In this document: one piece after another, positions 8,526 to 19,069 of the stretch
Numbering within the stretch: position 1 is the stretch's first letter
Layout of the letters: each line of letters begins with the position of its first letter
Origin: Streptomyces sp. NBC_00249
GTDB lineage: Bacteria > Actinomycetota > Actinomycetes > Streptomycetales > Streptomycetaceae
Direction of reading: 5' to 3'
Assembly (NCBI RefSeq): GCF_026342355.1
Contig: NZ_JAPEMV010000003.1
Location: 744,001 to 808,000, forward strand
Length of the DNA stretch: 64,000 nucleotides
The notes under the pieces: generated by a model
What the model saw: the letters and a program-made list of their open reading frames with translations, nothing else
What the model was told of the DNA's origin: nothing
The model's database searches: none
Translations under genes and position numbers: made by a program

Positions 8526-9506
8526 TCACTGCACCCAGGGCTTCCACACGTTCTCGTTGCGCTCCACCCACTTCTTCGCCGCCTGCTGCGGCGACAGCTT
8601 CTCCTCGGCGATCATCAGGGACACCTCGTTCTGCTGCGCCTTGGTCCAGTGGAGCTTCTTCAGGAAGTCGGCTGCCTTTCCGCCCGACTCCGCGAAGCGC
8701 GTGTTCAGGTACTTCTGGAGCGGTGTGTGCGGGTAGGCGCAGGCCACCTTCTGCGGGTCGTCCGCGCAGCCCTCGGTGTACTCGGGGAGTTTCACCTCGG
8801 TCATCGGGACGCGCTCGAAGAGCCACTGCGGCTCGTACCAGTACGTCAGGAAGGGCTTGTGCTCCTTGGCGAACTGCTTGATCTGGGTGATCTGGGCCGC
8901 CTCGGAGCCGGCGAAGACCACTTCGAAATCCAGGCCCAGGTTCTTCACCAGTGCCTTGTCGTTCGTGACGTAGGAGGGGGAGCCGTCCATCAGCTGGCCC
9001 TTGCCGCGGCTCTCGGGGGTGCGCAGCTGGTCCGCGTACTTGTCGAGGTTCTTCCAGTCGGTGACGTCGGGATGGGCCTCGGCGAAGTACGTGGGGACGA
9101 ACCAGCCGATGTGGCCCGTCACTCCCAGGTCCCCGCCGGGGGTGATGGTCTTCTTGCCCTCCACGTACCGCTTCTCCTGCTCGGGGTGGCCCCAGTCCTC
9201 CAGGATCGCGTCGACGCGGCCCTGGCTGAGGGCGTCCCAGGCGGGGACCTCGTCGACCTGGACGGTGTCCACCCGGTAGCCCAGCTCGTGTTCGAGGAGG
9301 TAGGCGGCGACGGCCGTGTTCGACTGGGCGCCGACCCACGACTGGACCGAAAGCGTGACCGTCTTCGCGCCCTCGGCGGCGGCGTACGGGGAGGACTGGC
9401 GGGTCATGTCGGCGGCCCCGCAGCCGGTGAGGACGATGAGTCCGGTCGCGGCGGCGAGGACGGCGGCGGCGCGCCGGCCGGGGCCGCGGTGGTGTGCGTC
9501 GCGCAT
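8526..9506 (-). CDS. Glycine betaine/choline ABC transporter binding lipoprotein
   Basis: A 326-residue OpuAC-type substrate-binding protein. It has a lipoprotein signal with lipobox LTGC near residue 28, then SVQSWVGAQSNTAVAAYLLE, DAILEDWGHPEQE and TYWYEPQWLFE, which hold the tryptophan and tyrosine residues that form the aromatic cage for quaternary amines. It would be anchored outside the membrane and deliver betaine or choline to the permease encoded immediately upstream. Its start is one base after the permease stop codon, so the two are surely cotranscribed. It is the last gene of the operon. Confidence 0.93.
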   Translation of the reverse strand: MRDAHHRGPGRRAAAVLAAATGLIVLTGCGAADMTRQSSPYAAAEGAKTVTLSVQSWVGAQSNTAVAAYLLEHELGYRVDTVQVDEVPAWDALSQGRVDAILEDWGHPEQEKRYVEGKKTITPGGDLGVTGHIGWFVPTYFAEAHPDVTDWKNLDKYADQLRTPESRGKGQLMDGSPSYVTNDKALVKNLGLDFEVVFAGSEAAQITQIKQFAKEHKPFLTYWYEPQWLFERVPMTEVKLPEYTEGCADDPQKVACAYPHTPLQKYLNTRFAESGGKAADFLKKLHWTKAQQNEVSLMIAEEKLSPQQAAKKWVERNENVWKPWVQ

Positions 9507-9507
9507 G

Positions 9508-11568
9508 TCAGGCCTCCTTCACGGGCTGGGTGACGCGGTCGAGGAACAGGCCGAGGCAGACGATCGCGGCGCCCGCCACCAGGCCGGTGGCCAGGTCGCC
9601 CTGGGCGAGGCCGAGGACGACGTCGTAGCCGAGCGCACCGCCGCCGACCAGGCCGCCGATGATGACGACGGCGAGGACCAGAACCACGGCCTGGTTGACG
9701 GCCAGCAGCAACGCGGGCCGCGCCAGCGGCAGTTGGACCTGCCGTAGCAGCTGCGCACGGGTCGCGCCGAGCGAGCGGGCGGATTCCACGACGGTCGGGT
9801 CCACCTCGCGCAGGCCCTGGACGGTGATCCGGACGACGGCCGGGAGCGCGTACACCACGGCGGCCGCGGCGGCCGGTGCGCGGCCGACGCCGAACAGCGC
9901 GACCACGGGAATGAGGTAGACGAACTGCGGCAGGGTCTGGCACACGTCGAGGACGGGCCGTAGCAGCCGCTCGGCGCGGGCGCTGCGGGCGGCGCCCACG
10001 GCGATCGCGAAGCCCAGTACGAGGGTGACCGCCACGGCGGCCAGGACCTGGGAGAGCGTGTCCAGGGAGGCTTCCCACACGCCGAGCACGCCGACGGCGC
10101 CCAGGGCGAGCACCGCGGTGAGCGCGGTGCGCCAGGTGCCCGCGAGCAGGGCGAGCGCGCAGGCCAGGAGCAGGAGCAGCCACCAGGGAGCGGCCTGGAG
10201 TCCGCTGCGCAGCGGGTCGAGGATCCAGCCGGTGAAGCGGGCGGCCCAGTCGGCGGTGCCGCCGACGAGGGGTACGCCCGAGTAGAGGTGGTCGGTCATC
10301 CAGGCGACGGCCGAGTTCACCGGGGCGGCCAGGGAGACGGTCCAGGACTCGGGCCACAGGGAGCTGCCGGCCATGCGGCCGACGACGGCGGCGGCCACCG
10401 CCGCGAGGAGGGTGAGCAGGCGGCCGTACCAGCCCGAGAACACCCGGCGCAGCAGGTGCTGTTCACCGACGGGCACGGTGGCCCCGATCCGGCGGCCCGC
10501 GGCGTCGGCGGTGCGGTCCAGTACCACGGCGAGCAGCACGATCGGGATGCCCGCGGCCAGGGCGGCGCCGACGTCCACGGAGGCGAGGGCCTGGTAGACG
10601 CGGTCGCCGAGGCCGCCCGCGCCGATCACGGAGGCGATGACGGCCATGGACAGGCCCGTCATGATGGCTTGGTTGACGCCGAGCAGGAGCTGCCGGCGTG
10701 CGAGCGGGAGGCGGGCGGTCAGCAGTCGCTGGCGTCCGGTGGCGCCCAGCGAGGCGGCGGCCTCCATGACGCCCGCGTCGGCCTCGCGCAGGCCGAGGGC
10801 GGTGAGGCGGGCCATGGGCGGGGCGGCGTAGACCACGGTGGCCAGGACGGCGGCGGGCACGCCGATGCCGAAGACCAGCACCATCGGCAGCAGGTACGCG
10901 AAGGCCGGCAGGATCTGCATGGTGTCGAGTACGGGGCGCAGGGCGCGGTCGGCACGCCGGGAGAGTCCCGCGGCGAGGCCCAGCAGGGAGCCGAGCACGA
11001 CGGAAGCGGCGACGGCGACGGCCATCAGCGCGAGGGTCTGCATGGTCGGCACCCACATGCCGAGCAGCCCGCAGGCGGCGAAGGCGGCGGCGCAGGTCAG
11101 GGCGAGCCGGATGCCGGCGAGGCGCCAGGCCACCAGGGCGGCCAGGGCGGTGACCCCGGTCCAGCCGGCGGCGAGCAGGAGCACGTACACGGCGCGGACG
11201 CAGACCACGACGGCGTTGCTGATGTGGCCGAAGAAGTAGAGGAACAGCGGGTGGCTGTCGCGGTGGTCGATGATCCAGTCGCCGGCGCGGCCGAGCGGGC
11301 CGGACAGGTCGACGGCCAGGGCCGCGGGCCAGCTGCCGGCACCCGGGAAGGCCACGGCGAGCGGGACCAGCAGGGCGACGGCGACGCCCATCGGGAGGAG
11401 GACTCCGCGGCGCCCGGCGAGGCCGGGCAGGGCTCTGCCGGGGCGGTCCTGCGCAGCGGACGCGGTACGTGAGTGACGCGGGCCGGCGGGCCGTTCGGCG
11501 GACCGCGGGGCCCCCGAAGGGGCGGCGGCACGGGTGTCGGTCGGGGTGTGGGCCGGGGTCGCGCTCAT
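9508..11568 (-). CDS. Double ABC permease for glycine betaine (tandem ProW-like domains)
   Basis: A 686-residue membrane protein carrying two BPD_transp_1 permease domains in one chain. Each has an EAA-type coupling loop: EAAASLGATGRQRLL with LPLARRQLLLGVNQAI in the first (about residues 175-365) and ESARSLGATRAQLL with LPLARPALLLAVNQAV in the second (about 480-680). Most homologues use one domain that homodimerises; here a single polypeptide could form the whole channel. ATG 11568 was chosen over GTG 11577 because GGAGGTGG is placed seven bases before it. It follows the ATPase gene by 52 bases. Confidence 0.93.
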   Translation of the reverse strand: MSATPAHTPTDTRAAAPSGAPRSAERPAGPRHSRTASAAQDRPGRALPGLAGRRGVLLPMGVAVALLVPLAVAFPGAGSWPAALAVDLSGPLGRAGDWIIDHRDSHPLFLYFFGHISNAVVVCVRAVYVLLLAAGWTGVTALAALVAWRLAGIRLALTCAAAFAACGLLGMWVPTMQTLALMAVAVAASVVLGSLLGLAAGLSRRADRALRPVLDTMQILPAFAYLLPMVLVFGIGVPAAVLATVVYAAPPMARLTALGLREADAGVMEAAASLGATGRQRLLTARLPLARRQLLLGVNQAIMTGLSMAVIASVIGAGGLGDRVYQALASVDVGAALAAGIPIVLLAVVLDRTADAAGRRIGATVPVGEQHLLRRVFSGWYGRLLTLLAAVAAAVVGRMAGSSLWPESWTVSLAAPVNSAVAWMTDHLYSGVPLVGGTADWAARFTGWILDPLRSGLQAAPWWLLLLLACALALLAGTWRTALTAVLALGAVGVLGVWEASLDTLSQVLAAVAVTLVLGFAIAVGAARSARAERLLRPVLDVCQTLPQFVYLIPVVALFGVGRAPAAAAAVVYALPAVVRITVQGLREVDPTVVESARSLGATRAQLLRQVQLPLARPALLLAVNQAVVLVLAVVIIGGLVGGGALGYDVVLGLAQGDLATGLVAGAAIVCLGLFLDRVTQPVKEA

Positions 11569-11620
11569 GCGCACCACCTCCGGGCGCCGGGGGCGGGGGC
11601 CGCGGGACGGGCAGGGCAGG

Positions 11621-12709
11621 TCATGCCGCCACCCCCCGTCCGGTGGTGGCCGGGAGCCCGGCGACGACGGCGAGCAGCCCCGCGTCGTCCACGACGCCCA
11701 GGCAGCGGCCGCGGTCGACCACGCGGGCCGGGCCGCCGCTGCGGGCGACGGCCACGATGGCCTCGACCACGGTGGTGGCGGGGCCCAGCGCGGGTCCCTG
11801 TTCGGCCTCGCCGGCAGTGGCGGGGCGCATCGCGGTGCGGACGGTGAGCACCTGCTCGCGGGGGACGTCGCGGACGAAGTCCCGTACGTAGTCGTCGGCG
11901 GGCGAGCCGACGATCTCCTCGGGCGTGCCCAGCTGCACGACGCGGCCGTCGCGCATCAGCGCGATGCGGTCGCCCAGGCGCAGGGCCTCGGCGAGGTCGT
12001 GGGTGATGAAGACCATGGTGCGGCCCTCCTCGTGGTGGAGCCGGGAGACCTCCTCCTGCATCTCGCGGCGGATGAGGGGGTCGAGCGCGCTGAACGGCTC
12101 GTCGAACAGGAGCACTTCGGGGTCGGCGGCGAGGGCGCGGGCCAGGCCGACACGCTGCTGCTGGCCGCCGGAGAGCTGGCCGGGGAGCCGCTCCTCCAGT
12201 CCTTCGAGGCCGACCTTGGCGACGAGTTCGGCGGCCTTGTCCCGGCGGTCGCCGCGTCCGACGCCCTGGATCTCCAGTCCGTACGCCACGTTGTCGAGGA
12301 CGGTGCGGTGGGGGAGCAGGCCGAAGTGCTGGAAGACCATGGCGGCGCGGTGGCGGCGCAGGGCGCGCAGCCGGGTGGCGTCCATGGCGAGGACGTCCTC
12401 GCCGTCGATGGCCAGGCTTCCGGCGGTGGGCTCGATGAGCCGGGTGAGGCAGCGTACGAGGGTGGACTTGCCGGAGCCGGACAGGCCCATCACGACGAAG
12501 ACCTCGCCCTTGCGGACGTCGAAGGTGACGTCACGGACGGCTGCGGTGCAGCCGGTGCGTGCGCGCAGTTCGGCGGCGGACAGGCCGGCGTCGGCGGAGC
12601 CGGGGACCTTCGCGGCCGCCTTCTCGGGGCCGAAGACCTTCCACAGGCCGTCCACGGCGAAGACGGGGGGAGCGGCGGGGGCGGCAGGGGTGGCGGGGGT
12701 CGTGTTCAC
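11621..12709 (-). CDS. Glycine betaine ABC transporter ATPase (ProV/OpuAA-like)
   Basis: A 362-residue ATP-binding protein with Walker A GLSGSGKST, Q-loop VFQHFGLLPHRTV, signature LSGGQQQR, Walker B VLLFDEPFSALDP and switch histidine FITHDLAEA. The long N-terminus before the Walker A (WKVFGP...) is typical of ProV/OpuAA. The C-terminal 80 residues look like a short CBS-like region (VVDDAGLLAVVAGLP), the part that senses ionic strength in OpuA. GTG 12709 overlaps the stop of the upstream GMC gene by four bases (GTGA), indicating coupled translation. Confidence 0.94.
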   Translation of the reverse strand: MNTTPATPAAPAAPPVFAVDGLWKVFGPEKAAAKVPGSADAGLSAAELRARTGCTAAVRDVTFDVRKGEVFVVMGLSGSGKSTLVRCLTRLIEPTAGSLAIDGEDVLAMDATRLRALRRHRAAMVFQHFGLLPHRTVLDNVAYGLEIQGVGRGDRRDKAAELVAKVGLEGLEERLPGQLSGGQQQRVGLARALAADPEVLLFDEPFSALDPLIRREMQEEVSRLHHEEGRTMVFITHDLAEALRLGDRIALMRDGRVVQLGTPEEIVGSPADDYVRDFVRDVPREQVLTVRTAMRPATAGEAEQGPALGPATTVVEAIVAVARSGGPARVVDRGRCLGVVDDAGLLAVVAGLPATTGRGVAA

Positions 12710-14274
12710 CGGGTACCGCCTTCGCGGGCCAGCAGTTCGGCTGCCTTCTCGCCGACCATGAGCACTCCGATCATCGGGTTGACCGCGGGCATCGTCGGGA
12801 AGACGGAGGCGTCCGCGATGCGGATGCCTTCGAGCCCGCGGATCTTCAGGTCCGGGCCCACGACGGCGCCGGGGTCGTCGGCGGCGCCCATGCGGCAGGT
12901 GCCGGCCGGGTGGTAGACGGTGTGCGCGACGGAGCGGGCGTAGGCGCTCAGCTCCTCGTCGCCGGTGATCTCCGGGCCGGGGCACACTTCTCGCCGGAGC
13001 CAGCCGGCGAGCGGCTGGGTGGCGGCGATCTCTCGGGCGAGCTTGATGCCGTCCACCAGGGTCCGGGCGTCGTAGTCGCCCTCGTCCGTGAAGTAGCGGA
13101 AGTCCAGGGCCGGTTTCACCTCGGGGTCCGCACTGGTCAGGTAGAGGCGGCCGCGGCTGCGGGGCTTGGGGATGTTGGGGGTCATCGACACCCCGTGCGC
13201 GGGGCGCTCGTAGCCGATGCGCTCGGGGTTGTCGGTGAAGGGGACCTGGTAGAAGTGGAACATCAGGTCGGGTCCCGCGGAGTCGGGGTCGCGCCGGACG
13301 AACAGCCCCGCGTCGCTGTCCATCGCGGAGTTCTCCGGTATCGGGCCGTCGGTCTCCCAGACGATCACCGACTCGGGGTGGTCGAGCAGGTTCTCCCCCA
13401 CGCCGGGCAGGTCGTGCACCGGGGGGATGCCGAGGGCTTCCAGGTCCGCGCGCGGGCCGATGCCCGAGTGCAGCAGCAGCCGCGGGCTGTCCACGGCGCC
13501 CGCGCACACCAGTACCTCACGGCGGGCGGTGACCAGGGACTCCGTACCGTCCGAGGCGCGTACGTGGACTCCGCGCACCCGGGTGCCGTCGAGTTCCAGG
13601 CGGTGGGCCCAGGTCTCCAGGAGGATCCGGAGGTTGGGGCGTTCGTCCATGACGGGGTGGAGGTAGGCCACCGACGCCGAGGAGCGCTTGTTGTCCTCGG
13701 GGTGGTAGGCGAGGTCGAAGAAGCCGGCGCCCTCGTGGAAGGGCTTGCGGTTGAAGCCCTCGACGTGCGGGACGCCCAGGGCGCTCCGCGCGGAGTCGAC
13801 GAAGTCGCGCGCGATGGCGTTGCGGTCCTTCTCGGCCACCGGGACGATGTTGTTGAGGAGCCGGTCGAAGTACGGCTCCATGGCGGACGCGTGCCAGCCC
13901 TCGGCCCCCGCCCTCGCCCACTCGTCCCAGTCGGACGGGAGCGGCTTGAAGGCGATGAGGGTGTTGTGCGAGGAGCAGCCGCCGAGGACGCGGGCGCGGC
14001 TGTGGCGGATGTGCGAGTTGCCGCGGGGCTGCTCGGTGGTGGGGTAGTCGTAGTCGAGCTCGCCGCCGAGCAGGCCCATCCAGCGCCGCAGGGTGAGGAC
14101 TTCGGGGCGGTCGACGTCGCTGGGGCCGCCCTCGATGACGGCGACGGTGACGTCCGGGTCCTCGGTGAGGCGGGAGGCGATCACCGAGCCGGCGGTGCCG
14201 CCGCCGACGACGACGTAGTCGTACTCCTGCTGCGCGGGTGCGGGGACGGGGACGGGGGGTGTGGGGGTGGTCAT
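12706..14274 (-). CDS. betA: GMC oxidoreductase, choline dehydrogenase-like
   Basis: A 522-residue FAD-dependent GMC-family enzyme. The ADP-binding motif VVVGGGTAGSVIASRL is near residue 21, GMC signature 1 is around RVLGGCSSHNTL, and the catalytic histidine region is HTVYHPAGTCRMG, followed by NPMIGV. In this context it would oxidise choline to betaine aldehyde, feeding the aldehyde dehydrogenase encoded just upstream. Start ATG 14274 has GGAGGAG upstream. Choline oxidase or another alcohol oxidase activity cannot be excluded from sequence alone, but operon context strongly favours choline. Confidence 0.88.
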   Translation of the reverse strand: MTTPTPPVPVPAPAQQEYDYVVVGGGTAGSVIASRLTEDPDVTVAVIEGGPSDVDRPEVLTLRRWMGLLGGELDYDYPTTEQPRGNSHIRHSRARVLGGCSSHNTLIAFKPLPSDWDEWARAGAEGWHASAMEPYFDRLLNNIVPVAEKDRNAIARDFVDSARSALGVPHVEGFNRKPFHEGAGFFDLAYHPEDNKRSSASVAYLHPVMDERPNLRILLETWAHRLELDGTRVRGVHVRASDGTESLVTARREVLVCAGAVDSPRLLLHSGIGPRADLEALGIPPVHDLPGVGENLLDHPESVIVWETDGPIPENSAMDSDAGLFVRRDPDSAGPDLMFHFYQVPFTDNPERIGYERPAHGVSMTPNIPKPRSRGRLYLTSADPEVKPALDFRYFTDEGDYDARTLVDGIKLAREIAATQPLAGWLRREVCPGPEITGDEELSAYARSVAHTVYHPAGTCRMGAADDPGAVVGPDLKIRGLEGIRIADASVFPTMPAVNPMIGVLMVGEKAAELLAREGGTR

Positions 14275-14288
14275 GCTCTGCTCCTCCT

Positions 14289-15773
<1,485 letters not shown>

Positions 15774-15866
15774 GACGCGCTGTACCTCCGATTCCGGCAC
15801 CGCGGCTCACCCGCGGTGGTGGTGCTCGTGCCCGCTTGCCCCGGTCCACGCAACCCATGTCTTATC

Positions 15867-15895
15867 CGTCACTGGAAGTGACGGGAGTCACTCCC
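15867..15895. promoter_or_regulatory. Operator candidate upstream of the bet operon
   Basis: CGTCACT at 15867-15873 and AGTGACG at 15877-15883 form a perfect inverted repeat with a 3-base spacer. It runs into a second one, GGGAGT at 15883-15888 and ACTCCC at 15890-15895, so three copies of a GTCACT-like half site occur within 30 bases. It lies about 95 bases upstream of betB, in the 299-base region shared with the divergent gene at 16073. No regulator gene for the operon is nearby, so the binding protein is unknown. Confidence 0.5.
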
Positions 15896-16058
15896 CGTCG
15901 CCCCGGGGAAGTGTGAAATAAACCGGGGTATATCAGACATTCCCGCAGGGCGCCGGGACGCACGCGGCGTCCAGGGGCGGCGGGCGAGGACTCTTCAGGG
16001 GCGCGAGCGCGCTGTTCTGCCGACGGTGAAGACCGGCCCGACCGAGCGCGACGATCAC

Positions 16059-16073
16059 TACAGTCAAATCTCA
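16059..16073 (+). promoter_or_regulatory. -10 box for a leaderless transcript
   Basis: TACAGT at 16059-16064 ends eight bases before the ATG at 16073 and there is no ribosome-binding site, so transcription probably begins at the start codon. The -35 region is poor. Confidence 0.4.
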
Positions 16074-16798
16074 TGACGACAGTCACCACACGCACGGTCG
16101 AGTACCCCGCCGACGGCCTGACGATGGTCGGGCACCTCGCGCTCCCCGCCGGTGCCGGCCGCCGGCCCGCGGTCCTGGTCGGACCCGAGGGGCCGGGGCT
16201 GAACGACTTCCAGCGCCGCCGGGCCGACGCCCTGGCCGAGCTGGGGTACGTGGCGCTGGCCTTCGACATCAACGGCGGGCGCTGGTTCACCGACCCCGAG
16301 GAGATGCTGGCGCGCGCGCTCCCGCTGCTGGCCGACCCCGACCGGATGCGGGGCATCGGCCATGCGGCACTCGATGTACTACGGGCCGAACCGCGGACCG
16401 ACCCCGACCGGATCGCCGCCATCGGCTACGGAACCGGGGGCGCGATCGCGCTGGAACTCGGGCGCGACGGCGTCGACCTGCGCGCGATCGGGACGGTCAA
16501 CGCAACTACCACGGGCCGACCGGGCGAGGCGGCGCGCATCCGTTGCCCCGTATGGGCCGGCGTCGGATCGGAGGATCCGATCATGCCCGTTGCGCAACGG
16601 GACGCCTTCACCGCCGAGATGCAGGCCGCGGGCGTCGACTGGCGCCTCGTGGTCTACGGCGGAGCCCTGCACGCCTTCCACCACCCGCCGGTCGACCAGG
16701 CCGTGCGCGCCGGCGTCGGCTACCACCCGCAGCACGCGCAACGGGCCTGGCGCGACATCGTCGACCTGCTCGCCGAGTGCGTACCCGTGACGGACTGA
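16073..16798 (+). CDS. Dienelactone-hydrolase-like protein lacking the nucleophile cysteine
   Basis: A 241-residue protein with the dienelactone hydrolase fold pattern: an N-terminal strand region, VLVGPEGPGLNDF, AFDINGGRW, and a conserved acid in GSEDPIMP (Asp168) and histidine in GGALHAFHH (His200). The nucleophile elbow reads IGYGTGG, with glycine at residue 120 where family members normally have cysteine (G-Y-C-x-G-G). The reading GGC TAC GGA ACC GGG is unambiguous. Either catalysis is lost or changed, or the protein binds ligand without hydrolysis. It is a single gene, divergent from the bet operon. Confidence 0.85.
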   Translation: MTTVTTRTVEYPADGLTMVGHLALPAGAGRRPAVLVGPEGPGLNDFQRRRADALAELGYVALAFDINGGRWFTDPEEMLARALPLLADPDRMRGIGHAALDVLRAEPRTDPDRIAAIGYGTGGAIALELGRDGVDLRAIGTVNATTTGRPGEAARIRCPVWAGVGSEDPIMPVAQRDAFTAEMQAAGVDWRLVVYGGALHAFHHPPVDQAVRAGVGYHPQHAQRAWRDIVDLLAECVPVTD

Positions 16799-17063
16799 TC
16801 CGGCCACCCTTGAAAACACGGGGGCCGTGCGGGCACCCGGGCCCGGCGCCGGCGGCCGCCGACACCCGTCACACCAGTTCGCGGAGCCCCCTGGAGGCGG
16901 AGACCAGGTCCTGGCGGATGAACCACTCGGTCCCGAGGACCGCCTCCCTGTCCCGCGCCGGCCAGGAGACCGGCCAGCCCGCTGCTCCCTGACCGCGGGT
17001 GTGCTGGGGCAGAAACCAGCCACCATGCCGGTCGGCAGCAGATGCGGTGCCGCTGAGTGGATG

Positions 17064-17726
17064 TCAGGAGTGACGTGGGGTCACCAGACCGGATTCGTAG
17101 GCGAGGACCACGAGCTGGGCGCGGTCGCGGGCGTGGAGTTTGGCCATGGCCCGGTTGATGTGGGTTTTCGCGGTGAGTGGGCTGATGACCATGCGGCCGG
17201 CGATCTCGTCGTTGGACAGGCCCTGCGCGACCAGGGCGACGGCTTCGCGTTCGCGGCTGGTCAGGTTGTCCAGCGCCGTCGCGGTGGCCGTGGGGAGGGG
17301 CTGGGCCACGTACCTGTGGATCAGCTTGCGGGTGATCGAGGGTGCGAGAAGGGCGTCGCCGCGCGCCGCGACGCGTACGGCGTGCAGGAAGTCCTCCGGG
17401 ACGATGTCCTTGACGAGGAATCCGGCGGCGCCGGCGCGCAGGGCGTTGAAGACGTATTCGTCCAGGCCGTAGTTGGTCAGGATGACGACGTGCACTCCGG
17501 TCAGGGCCGGGTCCGCCGCGATGCGCCGGGTCGTCTCGATGCCGTCCATGACCGGCATCTGGATGTCGACGAGCGCGATGTCGGGCAGGTGCTCTCGGGC
17601 GAGGGCCAGGCCCTCGCTGCCGTCGCCTGCCTCGGCGACCACCTCGATGTCGTCCTCGAGGTCGAGGAGCGCGCGGAATCCGCTGCGGATGAGCGGCTGG
17701 TCGTCGACCAGCAGGACACGGATCAT
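17064..17726 (-). CDS. NarL/LuxR-family response regulator
   Basis: A 220-residue regulator with a receiver domain (residues 1-120; acidic pair DD at 8-9, phosphoacceptor in ALVDIQMPVMDG at about Asp53, conserved Lys in FLVKDIVPEDF) and a LuxR-type DNA-binding domain (LTSREREAVALVAQGLSNDEIA ending near residue 215). It would be phosphorylated by the histidine kinase encoded immediately upstream; the genes overlap by four bases (ATGA). Likely targets are the small membrane-protein gene at 19070 and its own operon. Confidence 0.94.
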   Translation of the reverse strand: MIRVLLVDDQPLIRSGFRALLDLEDDIEVVAEAGDGSEGLALAREHLPDIALVDIQMPVMDGIETTRRIAADPALTGVHVVILTNYGLDEYVFNALRAGAAGFLVKDIVPEDFLHAVRVAARGDALLAPSITRKLIHRYVAQPLPTATATALDNLTSREREAVALVAQGLSNDEIAGRMVISPLTAKTHINRAMAKLHARDRAQLVVLAYESGLVTPRHS

Positions 17727-18850
17727 GAGGCTCGCTCCAGGGGGAGTTCGGCCTCGACGGTGAAGCCGCCTCCGCTGCGCGGTTCCGCCCGCAGACGGCC
17801 TCCGAGGGCAGCGACGCGTTCACGCATCCCGAGCAGCCCGATGCCGGGCTCCGGCACGCCGTCAGGCGTGGCCTTGCCGTCGTCGTCGATGCGGATCGCG
17901 AGGGCCTGCGGCCGGTAGTCGATACGGACCGACGCCGTGCCGGCGTCCGCGTGCCGGGCGATGTTGGTCAGCGATTCCTGAACGACCCGGTAGGCGGTCC
18001 GGCTCACCGCGGCCGGCACGTCGTGCCGCCGGCCCTCGATCGTCAGCGTCGCCTCCAGGCCGGACTTGGCAGCTCGGTCCACCAGTTCAGGAACGTGGTC
18101 GAGCCCACGGGGCGGGGACTTGTCGTCGTCGCGCAGCGCCTCCAGGGTCGCGCGCAGCTCCCGGGACGCCTCACGACCGGCTTCCCGGATCGCCAGCAGG
18201 GCGTCCGGAACCTCCTCGCCCCGCTTGCGGGCCACGTGGACGGCCACCTCGGCCTGCACCTTGATGACCGAGATCTGGTGCGTGAGCGAATCGTGCAGCT
18301 CCCGCGCGATGTGCAGCCGCTCCTCGTCGGCGCGGCGCCGCGCGGTCTCCTCCCGGGTCCGCTCCGCTTCATCCGCGCGCTGCTCGGCCTGGCGCAGCGC
18401 CTCACCCGCCGCACCGGCGGCGATCAGCCAGGCGATCTCAAGGGCTCCTCGGGCCTGCGCGAACGCCTCGCCCGTGTCGTGCAGGCCCGAGACCAGGGCC
18501 GCCAGGGGAAGCGCGGCCAGCACGGCCACGCTCGCCGCCACCGTGACGGCACGGTGGCCCGCCCGCATGGCCGCGTACACCGCGAACAGGTACGCGACGG
18601 CGGCTACGTCGAACCCTGCCGCCTGGTAGCCCACCGCGCACACCCCGGTGACGGCCAGCACGGGAACCGGGGCCCGCCGGCCGACGGCCAGGGCCAGGCC
18701 ACCGGCCGCCAGCAGTACGTAGCCGAGCAGGTCGAGGCCCGTGCCGGCGTGCTGCCCGGACGCCCCGGTGACCAGCAGCGCCGCAGCCACACCGACGGCG
18801 ATCAGCCAGTCCCTGACACCGGCGGGAACCCCGAACCGTCCTTTGCTCAT
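17723..18850 (-). CDS. NarL-type sensor histidine kinase
   Basis: A 375-residue membrane sensor kinase. About five hydrophobic segments fill residues 14-150, with almost no extracytoplasmic loop, so it may sense the membrane itself. The HisKA_3 dimerisation domain follows with phosphoacceptor His186 in RELHDSLTHQISVI, then a HATPase_c domain with the N box VVQESLTNIARHA and G boxes IDDDGKA and GIGLLGMRERV. It is the first gene of a two-gene operon with the response regulator. The pattern matches the small integral-membrane kinases common in Streptomyces. Confidence 0.93.
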   Translation of the reverse strand: MSKGRFGVPAGVRDWLIAVGVAAALLVTGASGQHAGTGLDLLGYVLLAAGGLALAVGRRAPVPVLAVTGVCAVGYQAAGFDVAAVAYLFAVYAAMRAGHRAVTVAASVAVLAALPLAALVSGLHDTGEAFAQARGALEIAWLIAAGAAGEALRQAEQRADEAERTREETARRRADEERLHIARELHDSLTHQISVIKVQAEVAVHVARKRGEEVPDALLAIREAGREASRELRATLEALRDDDKSPPRGLDHVPELVDRAAKSGLEATLTIEGRRHDVPAAVSRTAYRVVQESLTNIARHADAGTASVRIDYRPQALAIRIDDDGKATPDGVPEPGIGLLGMRERVAALGGRLRAEPRSGGGFTVEAELPLERAS

Positions 18851-18909
18851 GCGCGCACCCTAGCCGGACGTCTCCGCGGGCGAATCCCGCCGGCGGACGA
18901 GCAGCCGAC

Positions 18910-18956
18910 TACCGCGTACGCAGTACGTTCGCGGCGCCTGCCGCATCCGCGGTAGC
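18910..18956. promoter_or_regulatory. Inverted repeat in the divergent region upstream of the two-component genes
   Basis: CTACCGCG at 18910-18917 and CGCGGTAG at 18949-18956 form a perfect 8-base inverted repeat around 31 bases, and a smaller repeat CGTAC-GCA-GTACG lies inside at 18916-18928. The region separates the kinase gene from the small membrane-protein gene at 19070, so the response regulator is a natural candidate binder. Confidence 0.35.
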
Positions 18957-19069
18957 CGGGTGCCGCAGCGACGGCAGGGCGAAGTGCCTGCGTCCGCTGG
19001 ACGACCCGCAGCAGGTCCGGCGGACATGCTCGGACGACGTCCAGCCGCAAGAAGAGAAGGAGCACGTCC

